From positions 434,001 through 498,000 of the forward strand of contig NZ_JOEE01000001.1 of NCBI RefSeq assembly GCF_000720925.1: a stretch of 64,000 bases of DNA, written 5' to 3'. Position 1 is the stretch's first letter; each line of letters starts with the position of its first letter. The notes under the pieces are model-generated. The model ran no database searches. It had not been told where the DNA came from and saw only the letters and a program-made list of their open reading frames with translations. Below, piece by piece: positions 27,897 through 35,279 of this stretch. Source of the DNA: Phycicoccus jejuensis. GTDB lineage: Bacteria; Actinomycetota; Actinomycetes; Actinomycetales; Dermatophilaceae. The translations under genes and the position numbers were made by a program.

Positions 27897-28679
27897 TCAG
27901 TCCCCGGCGTGGCGCTCGCCGAGCGGGCGGCGCAGGAGGGTGTCGCGCAGCTCCTTGGTGTGGCGGCGGCTGACCTGCAGCTCGACGCGACCGACGAGCA
28001 CCGAGCAGCGGCCGTGGTCCATCCGGACCTCGGAGACGTGGGGGAGCGCGACGAGGGTGCTGCGGTGGATGCGGACGAACCCGAAGTCCGCCCACTTCTC
28101 CTCGAGCAGGCTGAGCGGCACGCGGACGAGGTGGCTGCCGGCCTCGGTGTGCAGGCGGGCGTAGTCGCCGTGCGCCTGGGCGTAGCGGATCTGGCTGCGC
28201 GTGATGAAGCGGGTGACGCCGCCGAGCTCGACGGGGATGGTCTCGTCCTCGACCGCCGGCGCGGCGGGCGGTGCGTCGGCCGGGGGGCGGGCGCTGCCGC
28301 GCTCGCGCTGCTCGACGACGCGGCGGACGGCCTCGGCGATGCGCTGCTCGCGGACCGGCTTCATGACGTAGTCGGTGACGTCGAGCGCGAAGGCGTCGAC
28401 GGCGTGCCGCTCGTGCGCGGTGACGAACACGACCTGCGGCCGCTCGCTGAACCGGCTGATGACCCGCGCGAGGGCCATCCCGTCCAGGCCGGGCATCGAG
28501 ATGTCGCTGAAGACGACGTCGACGTCGCGGGCGTCGAGCACCTGGAGCGCCTCGGTGCCGCTGCTCGCGGTGATGACCTCGGCGACGCGCTCGTCGCGCT
28601 CGAGGAGGTACCCGAGCTCGGACAGCGCGGGGAGCTCGTCGTCGACGACGAGCACCACCAGCCCCCGCTCCGCGGACAT
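27897..28679 (-). CDS. LytTR-family response regulator
   Basis: A 260-residue regulator. Receiver domain: VVDDE at the start, phospho-acceptor Asp in VVFSDISMPGLDG, VTAHERHAV and Lys in MKPVRE. The LytTR DNA-binding domain (about 160-255) contains RYAQAHGDYARLHT and FVRIHRSTLVAL. Pyruvate-sensing pairs BtsSR/YpdAB of E. coli and LytST of Bacillus have this make-up. ATG 28679 lies seven bases after TAGGCT (28692-28687) within the 22-base gap behind lytS, so the regulator, the small partner and the symporter can also be transcribed without the kinase. Confidence 0.87.
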   Translation of the reverse strand: MSAERGLVVLVVDDELPALSELGYLLERDERVAEVITASSGTEALQVLDARDVDVVFSDISMPGLDGMALARVISRFSERPQVVFVTAHERHAVDAFALDVTDYVMKPVREQRIAEAVRRVVEQRERGSARPPADAPPAAPAVEDETIPVELGGVTRFITRSQIRYAQAHGDYARLHTEAGSHLVRVPLSLLEEKWADFGFVRIHRSTLVALPHVSEVRMDHGRCSVLVGRVELQVSRRHTKELRDTLLRRPLGERHAGD

Positions 28680-28686
28680 GCCGGGC

Positions 28687-28692
28687 AGCCTA
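28687..28692 (-). promoter_or_regulatory. -10 element TAGGCT, internal promoter of lytR
   Basis: Minus-strand TAGGCT in the lytS-lytR gap, seven bases before ATG 28679. Confidence 0.5.
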
Positions 28693-28701
28693 GGCCACCG
28701 G

Positions 28702-29898
28702 TCAGGATTGTGCGTGGACCCCGGGTGCGAACTTCGGCACACGGAAGCTGACCCGCGTCCCGGCCCCCGGGGCGGTCTCGACGACGAGCCCGAACTCGTC
28801 GCCGTAGACCTGCCGCAGCCGCGCGTCGACGTTGCCGAGGCCCACCGAGTCGGTGGCCCGGGCGCCGTCGAGGATGGTCCGGACGTGCTCGGGGTCGGTG
28901 CCGACGCCGTCGTCCTCGATGGCGATCTCGGCCTCGGTGCCGAGGTCGGTCGCGGTGATGCTCACGTGCCCCGGCCCCTCCTTCGTCGCGAGCCCGTGGC
29001 GGACCGCGTTCTCCACGAGCGGCTGCACCGCGAGGTAGGGGACGGTGACGGTGAGCACCTCCGGCGCGACGAGGAGCGACACCTGGAGCCGGTCGCCGAA
29101 GCGGGCCTGCTCGAGGACGAGGTAGCGCTCGACGTTGCGCAGCTCCTCGGCGAGCGTCGTGAACGTGCCGCCGGTGCGCAGCGCGTACCGGGTGAAGTCG
29201 GCGAAGTCGAGCAGCAGCTCGCGGGCGCGGTCGGGGTCGGTGCGCACGAACGAGGCGATCGCGGCGAGGCTGTTGTAGATGAAGTGCGGGCTGATCTGCG
29301 CCCGCAGCGCCCGCAGCTCGGCCTCGACGACCTGCCCGCGGGTGCGCGCGAGCTCGGCGAGGGCGAGCTGGCTCGAGACCCACGCGGCGACCTCCTGGGT
29401 CGCGCGGGTCAGGCCGGGGGAGGAGTACGCGGTCCACGCCGTGAGGGTGCCGACGACGAGGTCGTCCGAGACGAGCGGCGCCGTGACGGCCATCCGCACC
29501 GGGCAGTCGGGGTCGGAGCAGCCGACGGTGTCGGGGCCGTGCGCGACGGTGCGGCCGGTCTCGAGGGTCTGCTCGCCGAGGGGCACGGCGAGGTCGCGGT
29601 GGTGCTCGCCGGTGCCGGTCCACGACAGCACGCTGCCGGGGGTCGCGAGCGACACGGCGTGGGCGCCGAGGATGGACAGGAGGTGGCGCCCGGCGCGCTC
29701 GGCCGACTCGGGGGTGAGGCCGTCCGCGAGGTGGCGCGAGGCGAGCGAGGCGGTGTGCAGCGTGGCGTACGTCGCGCGGTCGGTCTCGGAGATGAAGCCG
29801 CGCCGCCGGCTGCGCCGCAGGAGCGCGACACCGAGCCAGAGCAGCAGCATCGTCCCGGCGACGAGCACCGCCGTCGGCCAGTGGATGCTGCCCGTCAT
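28702..29898 (-). CDS. LytS-type sensor histidine kinase with GAF domain
   Basis: A 398-residue kinase: one N-terminal membrane helix (TAVLVAGTMLLLWLGVALL), a GAF-like region (about 40-180) including the Cys pair in GCSDPDCPVRMAV, the His_kinase box LRAQISPHFIYNSLAAI and a GHKL ATPase ending DSVGLGNVDARLRQVYG. It lacks the multi-helix 5TM-LYT input of classical LytS, so sensing is likely intracellular through GAF. ATG 29898 lies six bases after TAGGGT (29910-29905). First gene of the four-gene carboxylate operon. Confidence 0.85.
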   Translation of the reverse strand: MTGSIHWPTAVLVAGTMLLLWLGVALLRRSRRRGFISETDRATYATLHTASLASRHLADGLTPESAERAGRHLLSILGAHAVSLATPGSVLSWTGTGEHHRDLAVPLGEQTLETGRTVAHGPDTVGCSDPDCPVRMAVTAPLVSDDLVVGTLTAWTAYSSPGLTRATQEVAAWVSSQLALAELARTRGQVVEAELRALRAQISPHFIYNSLAAIASFVRTDPDRARELLLDFADFTRYALRTGGTFTTLAEELRNVERYLVLEQARFGDRLQVSLLVAPEVLTVTVPYLAVQPLVENAVRHGLATKEGPGHVSITATDLGTEAEIAIEDDGVGTDPEHVRTILDGARATDSVGLGNVDARLRQVYGDEFGLVVETAPGAGTRVSFRVPKFAPGVHAQS

Positions 29899-29904
29899 GG
29901 GCAC

Positions 29905-29914
29905 ACCCTAGGCT
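29905..29914. promoter_or_regulatory. Overlapping divergent -10 elements (lytS / thioesterase)
   Basis: The ten bases ACCCTAGGCT contain TAGGGT on the minus strand (29910-29905, lytS) and TAGGCT on the plus strand (29909-29914, thioesterase). Both share the TA of the CTAG core. Confidence 0.55.
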
Positions 29915-29955
29915 CGCGGGGTCCGGTGCGGCAGAGCGACGAAGAGGTGTGGTGC

Positions 29956-30828
29956 GTGGGCGAGCTCGACGAGGTGCTGCGGCTGTCCTGGCCCGACGGG
30001 CCGGCGACCGTGGGCGCGGGTGAGGCGGTGGGGGTCGGCGAGCTCGGCGCCGGATGGGTCGTCGGTGCGGCGGTCAACGGCGGCGTGCTCATGGCGCTCG
30101 GGGCGCGCGCGCTCGTCGAGGGGCCGGCGGGGGAGGGGCACCCCGACGTCCTCGCGTGGAGCACGTTCTTCCTCTCGGCGGCCCAGCCCGGCCCGGTCGA
30201 GGTGCGCGCCGAGGTGCTGCGCGTCGGCCGCTCCGTGTCGACCGGGGCAGTGCGCCTGCTGCAGGACGCCGGTGAGGGGCCGGTCGAGCGGGCCAGGGTC
30301 ACCGCCACGCTCGGCGACCTCTCGGTCACCGCCGAGCCGGGGCACCGCTGGCCCGCCGCGCCCGCGATGCCGGCGCCCGAGGCGTGCGTGCCGGCGCGGC
30401 GCGAGCCCGGGGGGCCCGGCGAGGGCATCACGCTGCTCGACCGGCTCGACGTGCGCGTCGACCCCGCGACGGCAGGGTTCGCCGTGGGCCGCCCGACCGG
30501 GCGCGGCGAGCTGCGCGCCTGGGTGCGGATGGCCGACGGCCGCGAGCCCGACGTCGCGATGCTGCCCTTCGTCGTCGACTGCCTCATGCCCGTCGCCTTC
30601 GACCTCGGGGTCGCGGGCTGGGCCCCGACGTACGAGATGAGCGGGCAGGTGCTCGGCCGGCCCGCGCCGGGGTGGCTGCAGGTCGCCCTGCGCGCCGACG
30701 CCGTCGCCGGCTCGGTGTACGTCGAGGACGCCGACGTGTGGGACTCCACCGGACGGCTCGTCGCGCGGGCCCGGCAGCTGGCGGGCATCCGGGTCCCGGC
30801 CGGGGGCCTCGTCGCCCCCGCTGGCTAG
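29956..30828 (+). CDS. Acyl-CoA thioesterase domain protein
   Basis: A 290-residue double-hotdog protein of the TesB-like actinobacterial type. The first hotdog has GAGWVVGAAVNGGVLMALGARAL. The second has LPFVVDCLMPVAFDLG and WLQVALRADAV, followed by YVEDADVWDSTGRLVARARQLA. Such proteins hydrolyse acyl-CoAs or act in polyketide or lipid turnover; the substrate is unknown. GTG 29956 is preferred because GAAGAGG lies eight bases upstream; GTGs at 29926 and 29947 are alternatives. The stop codon TAG is part of the -10 of the next gene. Confidence 0.78.
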   Translation: MGELDEVLRLSWPDGPATVGAGEAVGVGELGAGWVVGAAVNGGVLMALGARALVEGPAGEGHPDVLAWSTFFLSAAQPGPVEVRAEVLRVGRSVSTGAVRLLQDAGEGPVERARVTATLGDLSVTAEPGHRWPAAPAMPAPEACVPARREPGGPGEGITLLDRLDVRVDPATAGFAVGRPTGRGELRAWVRMADGREPDVAMLPFVVDCLMPVAFDLGVAGWAPTYEMSGQVLGRPAPGWLQVALRADAVAGSVYVEDADVWDSTGRLVARARQLAGIRVPAGGLVAPAG

Positions 30829-30831
30829 GCT
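30826..30831 (+). promoter_or_regulatory. -10 element TAGGCT built on the upstream stop codon
   Basis: TAGGCT begins with the thioesterase stop TAG and ends six bases before GTG 30838. Confidence 0.5.
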
Positions 30832-30837
30832 GCGCGC

Positions 30838-31704
30838 GTGCCTGCTGCCCCGCCGTCCGGCCCGTCGCCCGCCGTCGAGGCCGTGGCCCGGCTCGCCGAG
30901 CTGCCGGGGCTGCCCGAGCAGGTCGAGGCCGCCCGCGAGGCGTGCACCCGGCTGCGCTGGCACAACGCGCTGCGCCGCCGCACCGCGGAGGCCGCGGCCG
31001 AGTCGCGGGTGCGCGGCGCCGTCGCGAGCGCCGGGCTCGAGGGCGCGACGGTCCCGCTCGACGCCGTCCGCGACATCGTCCGCGGCGCCGCGACCTGGAC
31101 GCCGCAGCCCGACCCCGTCGAGCGTGTGGCACGCGGGGTGGTGGCGGCCACCGCGGAGACCGAGCACGTCGAGGCCCTCGTCCTGCGCGCCCCGGCCCAG
31201 GCGCTCGCCCGCCTGCACACGGTGGCCGCGGCCGGTCTCGTCCCCGACGACGCGCTGGGTCGCCCGCGACTGCCGGGCGAGGACTGCGGCGAGCTGACCG
31301 ACCTCGGCCCGGCGCCGGCGGCCGTCGAGGTCGCCGGGCGGCTGCGGGGGGTCGCCGAGGTGCTGCTCGCCCTCCCGCGCCTGCCCGTCGTCGTCGCCGC
31401 GGCCGTCGTGCACGCCGAGCTCGCGACGGTCCGCCCGTTCGTGCGGGGCAACGCGGTCGTCGCCCGCGCCCTCGACCGGGCCGTCGTCCACGCCGGCGGC
31501 CTGGACCCGACCGGGGTCGCGGTGACCGAGGCCGGGCACGCCGCCGGCGGCGGCGCGGCCTACCTCGGCGCGCTCGCCGCGTACGGACGCGGGGACGCCG
31601 CGGGCGTCGGCCTCTGGGTCTCGCACTGCTGCACCGCGGTCCGCGCCGCCGCCGACGAGGGCGTGCTCGTCGCCGACGCCGTGCTCGCCGGCCGCCTCGG
31701 CTGA
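30838..31704 (+). CDS. Fic-like protein with degenerate active-site motif
   Basis: A 288-residue, almost all-helical, Ala-rich protein. The region VVHAELATVRPFVRGNAVVARAL aligns with the Fic core HxFx(D/E)GNGRxxR, but the first motif residue is Arg instead of His, the acidic position is Arg, and the second GNG Gly is Ala. AMPylation activity is therefore unlikely. In actinobacteria a comparable gene flanks the Ms1/MTS2823 RNA (Rv3662c, from memory). GTG 30838 is leaderless by TAGGCT. Role unknown. Confidence 0.68.
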   Translation: MPAAPPSGPSPAVEAVARLAELPGLPEQVEAAREACTRLRWHNALRRRTAEAAAESRVRGAVASAGLEGATVPLDAVRDIVRGAATWTPQPDPVERVARGVVAATAETEHVEALVLRAPAQALARLHTVAAAGLVPDDALGRPRLPGEDCGELTDLGPAPAAVEVAGRLRGVAEVLLALPRLPVVVAAAVVHAELATVRPFVRGNAVVARALDRAVVHAGGLDPTGVAVTEAGHAAGGGAAYLGALAAYGRGDAAGVGLWVSHCCTAVRAAADEGVLVADAVLAGRLG

Positions 31705-31730
31705 GCCGCGCCCCTCTCCGTCCCGACCGG

Positions 31731-31759
31731 TTGTCGGCGGCGGTGCGCAGGAGTACAAC
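31731..31759 (+). promoter_or_regulatory. Promoter of Ms1-like RNA candidate
   Basis: TTGTCG (31731-31736), a 17-bp spacer and TACAAC (31754-31759). This is one of the few places with both -35 and -10 hexamers and ideal spacing, and no start codon follows. Confidence 0.5.
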
Positions 31760-31765
31760 TGGTGG

Positions 31766-31945
31766 TGAGGGCCCCGGCCCTCACGCCAGACCTACCGCGG
31801 ACGACGGGTACCCACGCGCGGGCAGTCCACTGATGGACCGGTCGCCGTCGGGCTCGTCCCACGGCCACGGCACGACAGCACGCCTGGTCGCCCGGAGACC
31901 GCGGCAGGACGACGCCCTCGTCCCCCGACGAGGGCGTCGTCGTGC
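31766..31945 (+). ncRNA. Candidate structured RNA, positional Ms1/MTS2823/scr3559 counterpart
   Basis: There is no credible reading frame here. From the predicted start point the RNA opens with hairpin TGAGGGC/GCCCTCA (31766-31783). CCTACCGCGG (31791-31800) pairs with 31899-31908 over nine of ten positions, and 31805-31808 pairs with 31891-31894, giving a rod-like closing stem. A 15-bp terminator ends it. Mycobacteria carry the RNA-polymerase-binding RNA Ms1 (MTS2823) between the Rv3662c-like gene and the tad locus, which is this position. A second 3' end at about 32050 would make it about 285 bases, near Ms1's length. Identity rests on position and structure, not on sequence. Confidence 0.5.
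31908..31941 (+). terminator. Terminator of the Ms1-like RNA candidate
   Basis: A 15-bp stem (31908-31922 with 31927-31941) with loop CCCC. Confidence 0.7.
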
Positions 31946-31990
31946 GCCCGGCCCGGCCCGTCGTCGTCCCTCGGCGCCCCTCCCACCTGC

Positions 31991-32047
31991 ACATGTCGGG
32001 GTGACCCCGAGATGTCCACGAGACCCCGGCTCCGAGCCGGGGTCTCG
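31991..32047. repeat. Two back-to-back palindromes
   Basis: ACATGTCGGGGT (31991-32002) and ACCCCGAGATGT (32004-32015) form 12-bp arms with one mismatch. Three bases later CGAGACCCCGGCTC (32019-32032) and its exact complement (32034-32047) form a second palindrome. Both have a single-base centre. They may be terminators or protein sites between the two RNA genes. Confidence 0.6.
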
Positions 32048-32119
32048 CGGACGAACCGGGGTGCCGCAGGCCACGCGAACTCGTGCTCGGCCCACGCACG
32101 GCGTCGATCACGCGAAGGC

Positions 32120-32215
32120 GGGGACAAACTGTCGGCAATCGTGGAAGAATCCGGAGAAAACCTACGGATCCCGTATACCTGTGGACATTCTCAGATAGTT
32201 TTCCGTGGTCGATGT
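32120..32215. other. AT-rich island between the two RNA genes
   Basis: This stretch (GGACAAACTG to TTTTCCGTGG) is clearly richer in A and T than its surroundings. It contains GTATAC, TAGTTT and, on the minus strand, TGTCCACAG (32187-32179). The whole gene-free stretch 31705-32638 holds, in order, the Ms1-like candidate, the palindromes, this island, the 6C RNA, the tandem repeats and the paired boxes. Confidence 0.5.
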
Positions 32216-32259
32216 GCCGGGCTTGCGCGCGAGGCCACCCATGGGTCACGATGTACTCA

Positions 32260-32360
32260 CTCGCTCCCCTTCGGGGTTGAGCGACCGGCGAACCGGCTTC
32301 TCCCCCCCGGAGCTCGGCTCGCCGACGGCCCCGGTTGTCCCCCCGACCGGGGCCGTCCCA
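32260..32360 (+). ncRNA. 6C RNA
   Basis: Two hairpins with C-only loops define the 6C family. GCTTC (32296-32300) and GGAGC (32309-32313) enclose TCCCCCCC with seven C. GACGGCCCCGGT (32324-32335) and its exact complement (32346-32357) enclose TGTCCCCCCG with six C, acting as terminator. A third hairpin with a UUCG loop (32261-32284) lies at the 5' end. TTGCGC (32223-32228), 18 bp and CACGAT (32247-32252) give a start near 32260, hence about 100 bases, close to mycobacterial B11/6C. In M. tuberculosis B11 also lies beside Rv3660c (ssd). 6C loops pair with G-rich mRNA sites (family knowledge). Confidence 0.82.
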
Positions 32361-32546
32361 TGTCCGGACCCGCTCTCACCCATCGATGCCCCGGGCCGCG
32401 GGGACCCCGCCCCCGACCGGGGCCGTCCCATGTCCGGACCCGCTCGCACCCATCGATGCCCCGGCCGCGGGGACCCCGCCCCCGACCGGGGCCGTCCCAT
32501 GTCCGGACCCGCTCGCACCCATCGATGTCCCGGGTCGCGGAGACCC
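32341..32546. repeat. Three tandem ~70-bp repeats behind 6C RNA
   Basis: Units start at 32341, 32411 and 32480 (periods 70 and 69). Each carries CCCCGACCGGGGCCGTCCC, CATGTCCGGACCCGCT, CACCCATCGATG and a GGGACCCCG end; the third decays. The first unit begins inside the 6C terminator. At each unit junction GGGAC-CCCG and CGGG-GTCCC (32401-32429; 32470-32498) can pair around loop CCCCCGAC, so C-loop hairpins recur. Confidence 0.85.
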
Positions 32547-32548
32547 TT

Positions 32549-32586
32549 TCGTCCACAGGTGGGCGACCCGGCCGTCGTCGTCCACA
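32549..32586 (+). promoter_or_regulatory. Paired TCGTCCACA boxes before ssd
   Basis: TCGTCCACA at 32549-32557 and 32578-32586, same orientation, starts 29 bp apart, 53 bases before ssd. The same pair with the same spacing precedes the second tad operon (35890). Each box fits the Streptomyces DnaA-box consensus, but a tad regulator is as likely. Confidence 0.65.
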
Positions 32587-32638
32587 GATGAGCCCGACCC
32601 CCTGGTGGGGTGCGGAACCGACGGGCCAGCCTGCCGTC

Positions 32639-33367
32639 ATGGACGCATCCACACCGCTCCTCCTCGTCGTCGGCGCCTCGGGCGGCCTCGGCGCGAGCAG
32701 CACCGCCCTCGCGGCCGGGCGCCGGCTCGCCGGGGCGCACGGCGGCGCGACCGTCGTCGACCTCGACGTCACCGGTGGCGGCCTCGACGTCACCGCGGGC
32801 GTCGAGCACCTGCCCGGTCACCGGTGGCCGGCGCTCGCCCGCCTGCGGGGGGCGGCTCCCGCGCGGCCGCTCCTCGACGCGCTGCCGGCCGAGGCGGGGG
32901 TGCGGGTCCTCGCAGCGGCCGGGGCGGCGACCCGCGACCTCGCGCCCGAGGCCGTCGCCGACACCCTGACCTGCCTCGTCGAGGCGGGGGAGCCGGTCGT
33001 CGTCGACGTCCCCGGCGCCTCGCCCCACCTGACCGCCCTGCTGCCCCGGGCGGCGCTCGTCGTCGTCCTCACCGGGCTGCAGACGCGTCGCCTGGCCGAC
33101 GCGGACGCCGTCGTCGGCCACCTCGCCGAGGTCGCCGAGAGCTGTGTCGAGCCGCCGGGGCTCCGGCTCGTGACCCGGGGGACCCGGCCGGACGCGGCGG
33201 TCCTCGACGACCTGCGCCACCACCTCGGGGTCCCTCACCTCCACCACCTCTCGGACGACCCTCAGGCGGAGCGCGAGGCCGAGCGGGGTCTGTGGCCGGG
33301 AAGCACCCGAGGGGCCCTGCGCCGGTGTGCCGAGGCCGTGGCCGCGGCCCTCGCGGAGGCGTCGTGA
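32639..33367 (+). CDS. ssd: Ssd/TadZ-like (CpaE-type) septum site-determining protein
   Basis: A 242-residue MinD/ParA-fold protein heading the Tad operon. The deviant P-loop reads VGASGGLGASSTALA and lacks the Lys of canonical Walker A, as in M. tuberculosis Ssd (Rv3660c) and TadZ proteins. VVVDVPGASPHLTALLP is the Walker-B-like region. TadZ/CpaE proteins place the pilus assembly at the pole; Ssd overexpression blocks septation (family knowledge). ATG 32639 is used (CAGCCT at 32627 is at leaderless distance). ATG 32588 is possible but would start two bases after a TCGTCCACA box. The stop overlaps the tadA GTG. Confidence 0.85.
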   Translation: MDASTPLLLVVGASGGLGASSTALAAGRRLAGAHGGATVVDLDVTGGGLDVTAGVEHLPGHRWPALARLRGAAPARPLLDALPAEAGVRVLAAAGAATRDLAPEAVADTLTCLVEAGEPVVVDVPGASPHLTALLPRAALVVVLTGLQTRRLADADAVVGHLAEVAESCVEPPGLRLVTRGTRPDAAVLDDLRHHLGVPHLHHLSDDPQAEREAERGLWPGSTRGALRRCAEAVAAALAEAS

Positions 33368-34557
33368 GGCCCGGCGCTCGCCGGGGCCCGGCGCCGCCCG
33401 GCCGGTTCGCCGGCCCCGTCGAGCGGTCCATCGCCGCGGGGGAGGGGCCGACCCCGGCCCGCATCGCCGCGGTCGCCCGGGCCTCGGTGCCGCTGCTCGG
33501 GCACGAGGGTGGTGCCCGCGCCGGTCGCGAGCTCGAGGTCGCTCTCGTCGGCCTGGGGCCCCTCGCCCCGCTCCTCGAGGACCACGCGGTCACCGACGTC
33601 CTCGTCAACGGCGACGGCTCCGTGTGGGTCGACCGCGGTGACGGCGTCCACGCCGCGGACGTCCGCGTCCCGCGGGCCGGGGTCCGGCCGTTGGCGACCC
33701 GGCTCGCCGGGCTGGCCGGCCGCCGGCTCGACGACGCCCAGCCGTGGGTCGACGGCCTCCTGCCCGGGGGCGTGCGTCTCCACGCCGTCCTGCCGCCGCT
33801 CGTCGAGGACGGCGCGCACCTCAGCCTGCGCATCCCCCGGCGGCGGCTCGCCGGGGTGCCCTCGATCGTCGAGCACGGGATGGCCGACGCCGCGACCGCA
33901 GCGGTGCTCGGCGGGCTCGTCGCGGCCCGGCGCAGCCTGCTCGTCACCGGGGGGACGGGCGCCGGCAAGACGACGGTCCTCGGTGCGCTGCTCGCGCAGT
34001 GCCCGCCCCACGAGCGGCTCGTCGTCGTCGAGGACGTCCGCGAGCTCGACCCGCTCCACCCGCACGTCGTCCGGCTGCAGGGCCGTGCGCCCAACGTCGA
34101 GGGCGCCGGCGAGGTCTCGCTGTCGGTGCTCGTCCGGCAGGCGCTGCGGATGCGTCCGGACCGCCTCGTGGTGGGGGAGGTGCGCGGCGGCGAGGTCCGC
34201 GACCTCCTCGCGGCGCTCAACACGGGGCACGAGGGCGGGGCCGGGACGCTGCACGCCAACGGCCCGCAGGAGGTCCCGGCCCGCCTCGAGGCGCTCGCCT
34301 CCCTCGTCGGGATGCCCCGGGCGGCGGTGCACGCCCAGCTGCGCGGGGCCCTGCACGCCGTGGTCCACGTCGTGCGCGACGGGGCCGGCCGACGGGTCGG
34401 CTCGGTCGGTGTCCTGCGCCCCGGCCCCGACGGGTTCGTGCACGTCGACGTGGCGCTGGAGAACGGGCCGGCGGGCGCCCGGGCCGGCCCGGCGTGGCCA
34501 CACCTCTCGGTGCTCCTGCCACCCGGCACCACACCGCTGCCGCGGGGGGCGACGTGA
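33364..34557 (+). CDS. tadA: Tad pilus secretion ATPase TadA/CpaF
   Basis: A 397-residue type II/IV secretion ATPase powering pilus assembly at the inner membrane. Walker A is VTGGTGAGKTT (194-204), the Asp box is VVVEDVRELDP, Walker B is DRLVVGEVRGGEV and the His box is GHEGGAGTLHAN. The N-terminal domain (about 60-160) has the DVLVNGDGSVWVDRGDG pattern. GTG 33364 overlaps the ssd stop as GTGA. Counterpart of Rv3659c. Confidence 0.93.
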   Translation: MRPGARRGPAPPGRFAGPVERSIAAGEGPTPARIAAVARASVPLLGHEGGARAGRELEVALVGLGPLAPLLEDHAVTDVLVNGDGSVWVDRGDGVHAADVRVPRAGVRPLATRLAGLAGRRLDDAQPWVDGLLPGGVRLHAVLPPLVEDGAHLSLRIPRRRLAGVPSIVEHGMADAATAAVLGGLVAARRSLLVTGGTGAGKTTVLGALLAQCPPHERLVVVEDVRELDPLHPHVVRLQGRAPNVEGAGEVSLSVLVRQALRMRPDRLVVGEVRGGEVRDLLAALNTGHEGGAGTLHANGPQEVPARLEALASLVGMPRAAVHAQLRGALHAVVHVVRDGAGRRVGSVGVLRPGPDGFVHVDVALENGPAGARAGPAWPHLSVLLPPGTTPLPRGAT

Positions 34558-35279
34558 GCCTCGTCGCCGCGCTCCTCGTCGTGGTTGCGACCCTGCTGGC
34601 GTGGCCCGGGCCCGCTCCCGGTACGTCCCGCGCCGGGACCGGCCGGGGCATCACCGGGCGGGCCGGGACGTCCTCCCGGCGGTGGGTGCCCGGGCTCGGG
34701 CGGCGCGGGGAGGAGTCCTGGGTGGCCGAGGCGGCGGAGGTGGCCGCGGTCGCGCTGCGCGCCGGCGTGCCCCTGGCCGCGGCCGCCCTCGTGGCGGCCC
34801 GCTCTCCCGGGGTCGTGGCGGCCGCGCCGTGGCTGCGGACGCGCCTGGAGGCGGCGCTCGCGCGCGGTGACGGCGTGGCCGGTGTCCTCACGGCGCCGTC
34901 CGTCGATGGTCCGCCGCGGGCGAGCGAGGACCTGCGGCTGCTCGCCCGGGCCTGGAGCCTGTCCGAGGAGACCGGAGCGGCCGCCGCGCACACGACCGCT
35001 GCGGCGGCCGCGTCGCTGCGCGCGCGCTCGGCGGCGCGCGACCTCCGGGACGCGACGCTCGCCGGGCCCCGGGCCTCGATGCGCGTCCTCACCGCGCTGC
35101 CGCTGGTCGGGCCGGCCGTGGGCCTCGCCCTGGGCCTGTCGCCGGCCGTCCTCTACGCGACGCCCGCGGCCCGGCTCTCCGCCGGCGTCGGCGCCCTCCT
35201 GACGCTGTCGGGCTGGGCGTGGGCGCGTCGTCTGGTCGGGGCGGCCGGGCGTCCGGGCCGCACCGACGGGAGCGCGTGA
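34554..35279 (+). CDS. tadB: Tad pilus assembly membrane protein TadB-like
   Basis: A 241-residue GspF-domain protein. A first membrane helix spans residues 2-17, the cytoplasmic helical domain has RLLARAWSLSEETGAAAAHTTAAAAASLRARSAARDL, and two C-terminal helices follow (VLTALPLVGPAVGLALGL; LSAGVGALLTLSGWAWA). Actinobacterial TadB proteins are short like this. GTG 34554 overlaps the tadA stop, and the stop overlaps tadC as TGATG. Confidence 0.85.
   Translation: MSLVAALLVVVATLLAWPGPAPGTSRAGTGRGITGRAGTSSRRWVPGLGRRGEESWVAEAAEVAAVALRAGVPLAAAALVAARSPGVVAAAPWLRTRLEAALARGDGVAGVLTAPSVDGPPRASEDLRLLARAWSLSEETGAAAAHTTAAAAASLRARSAARDLRDATLAGPRASMRVLTALPLVGPAVGLALGLSPAVLYATPAARLSAGVGALLTLSGWAWARRLVGAAGRPGRTDGSA

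Noticed and set aside
32341..32546. CRISPR-like array
   Set aside because: The units are contiguous with no unique spacers, only three copies exist and no cas genes are nearby; it is a simple tandem duplication.
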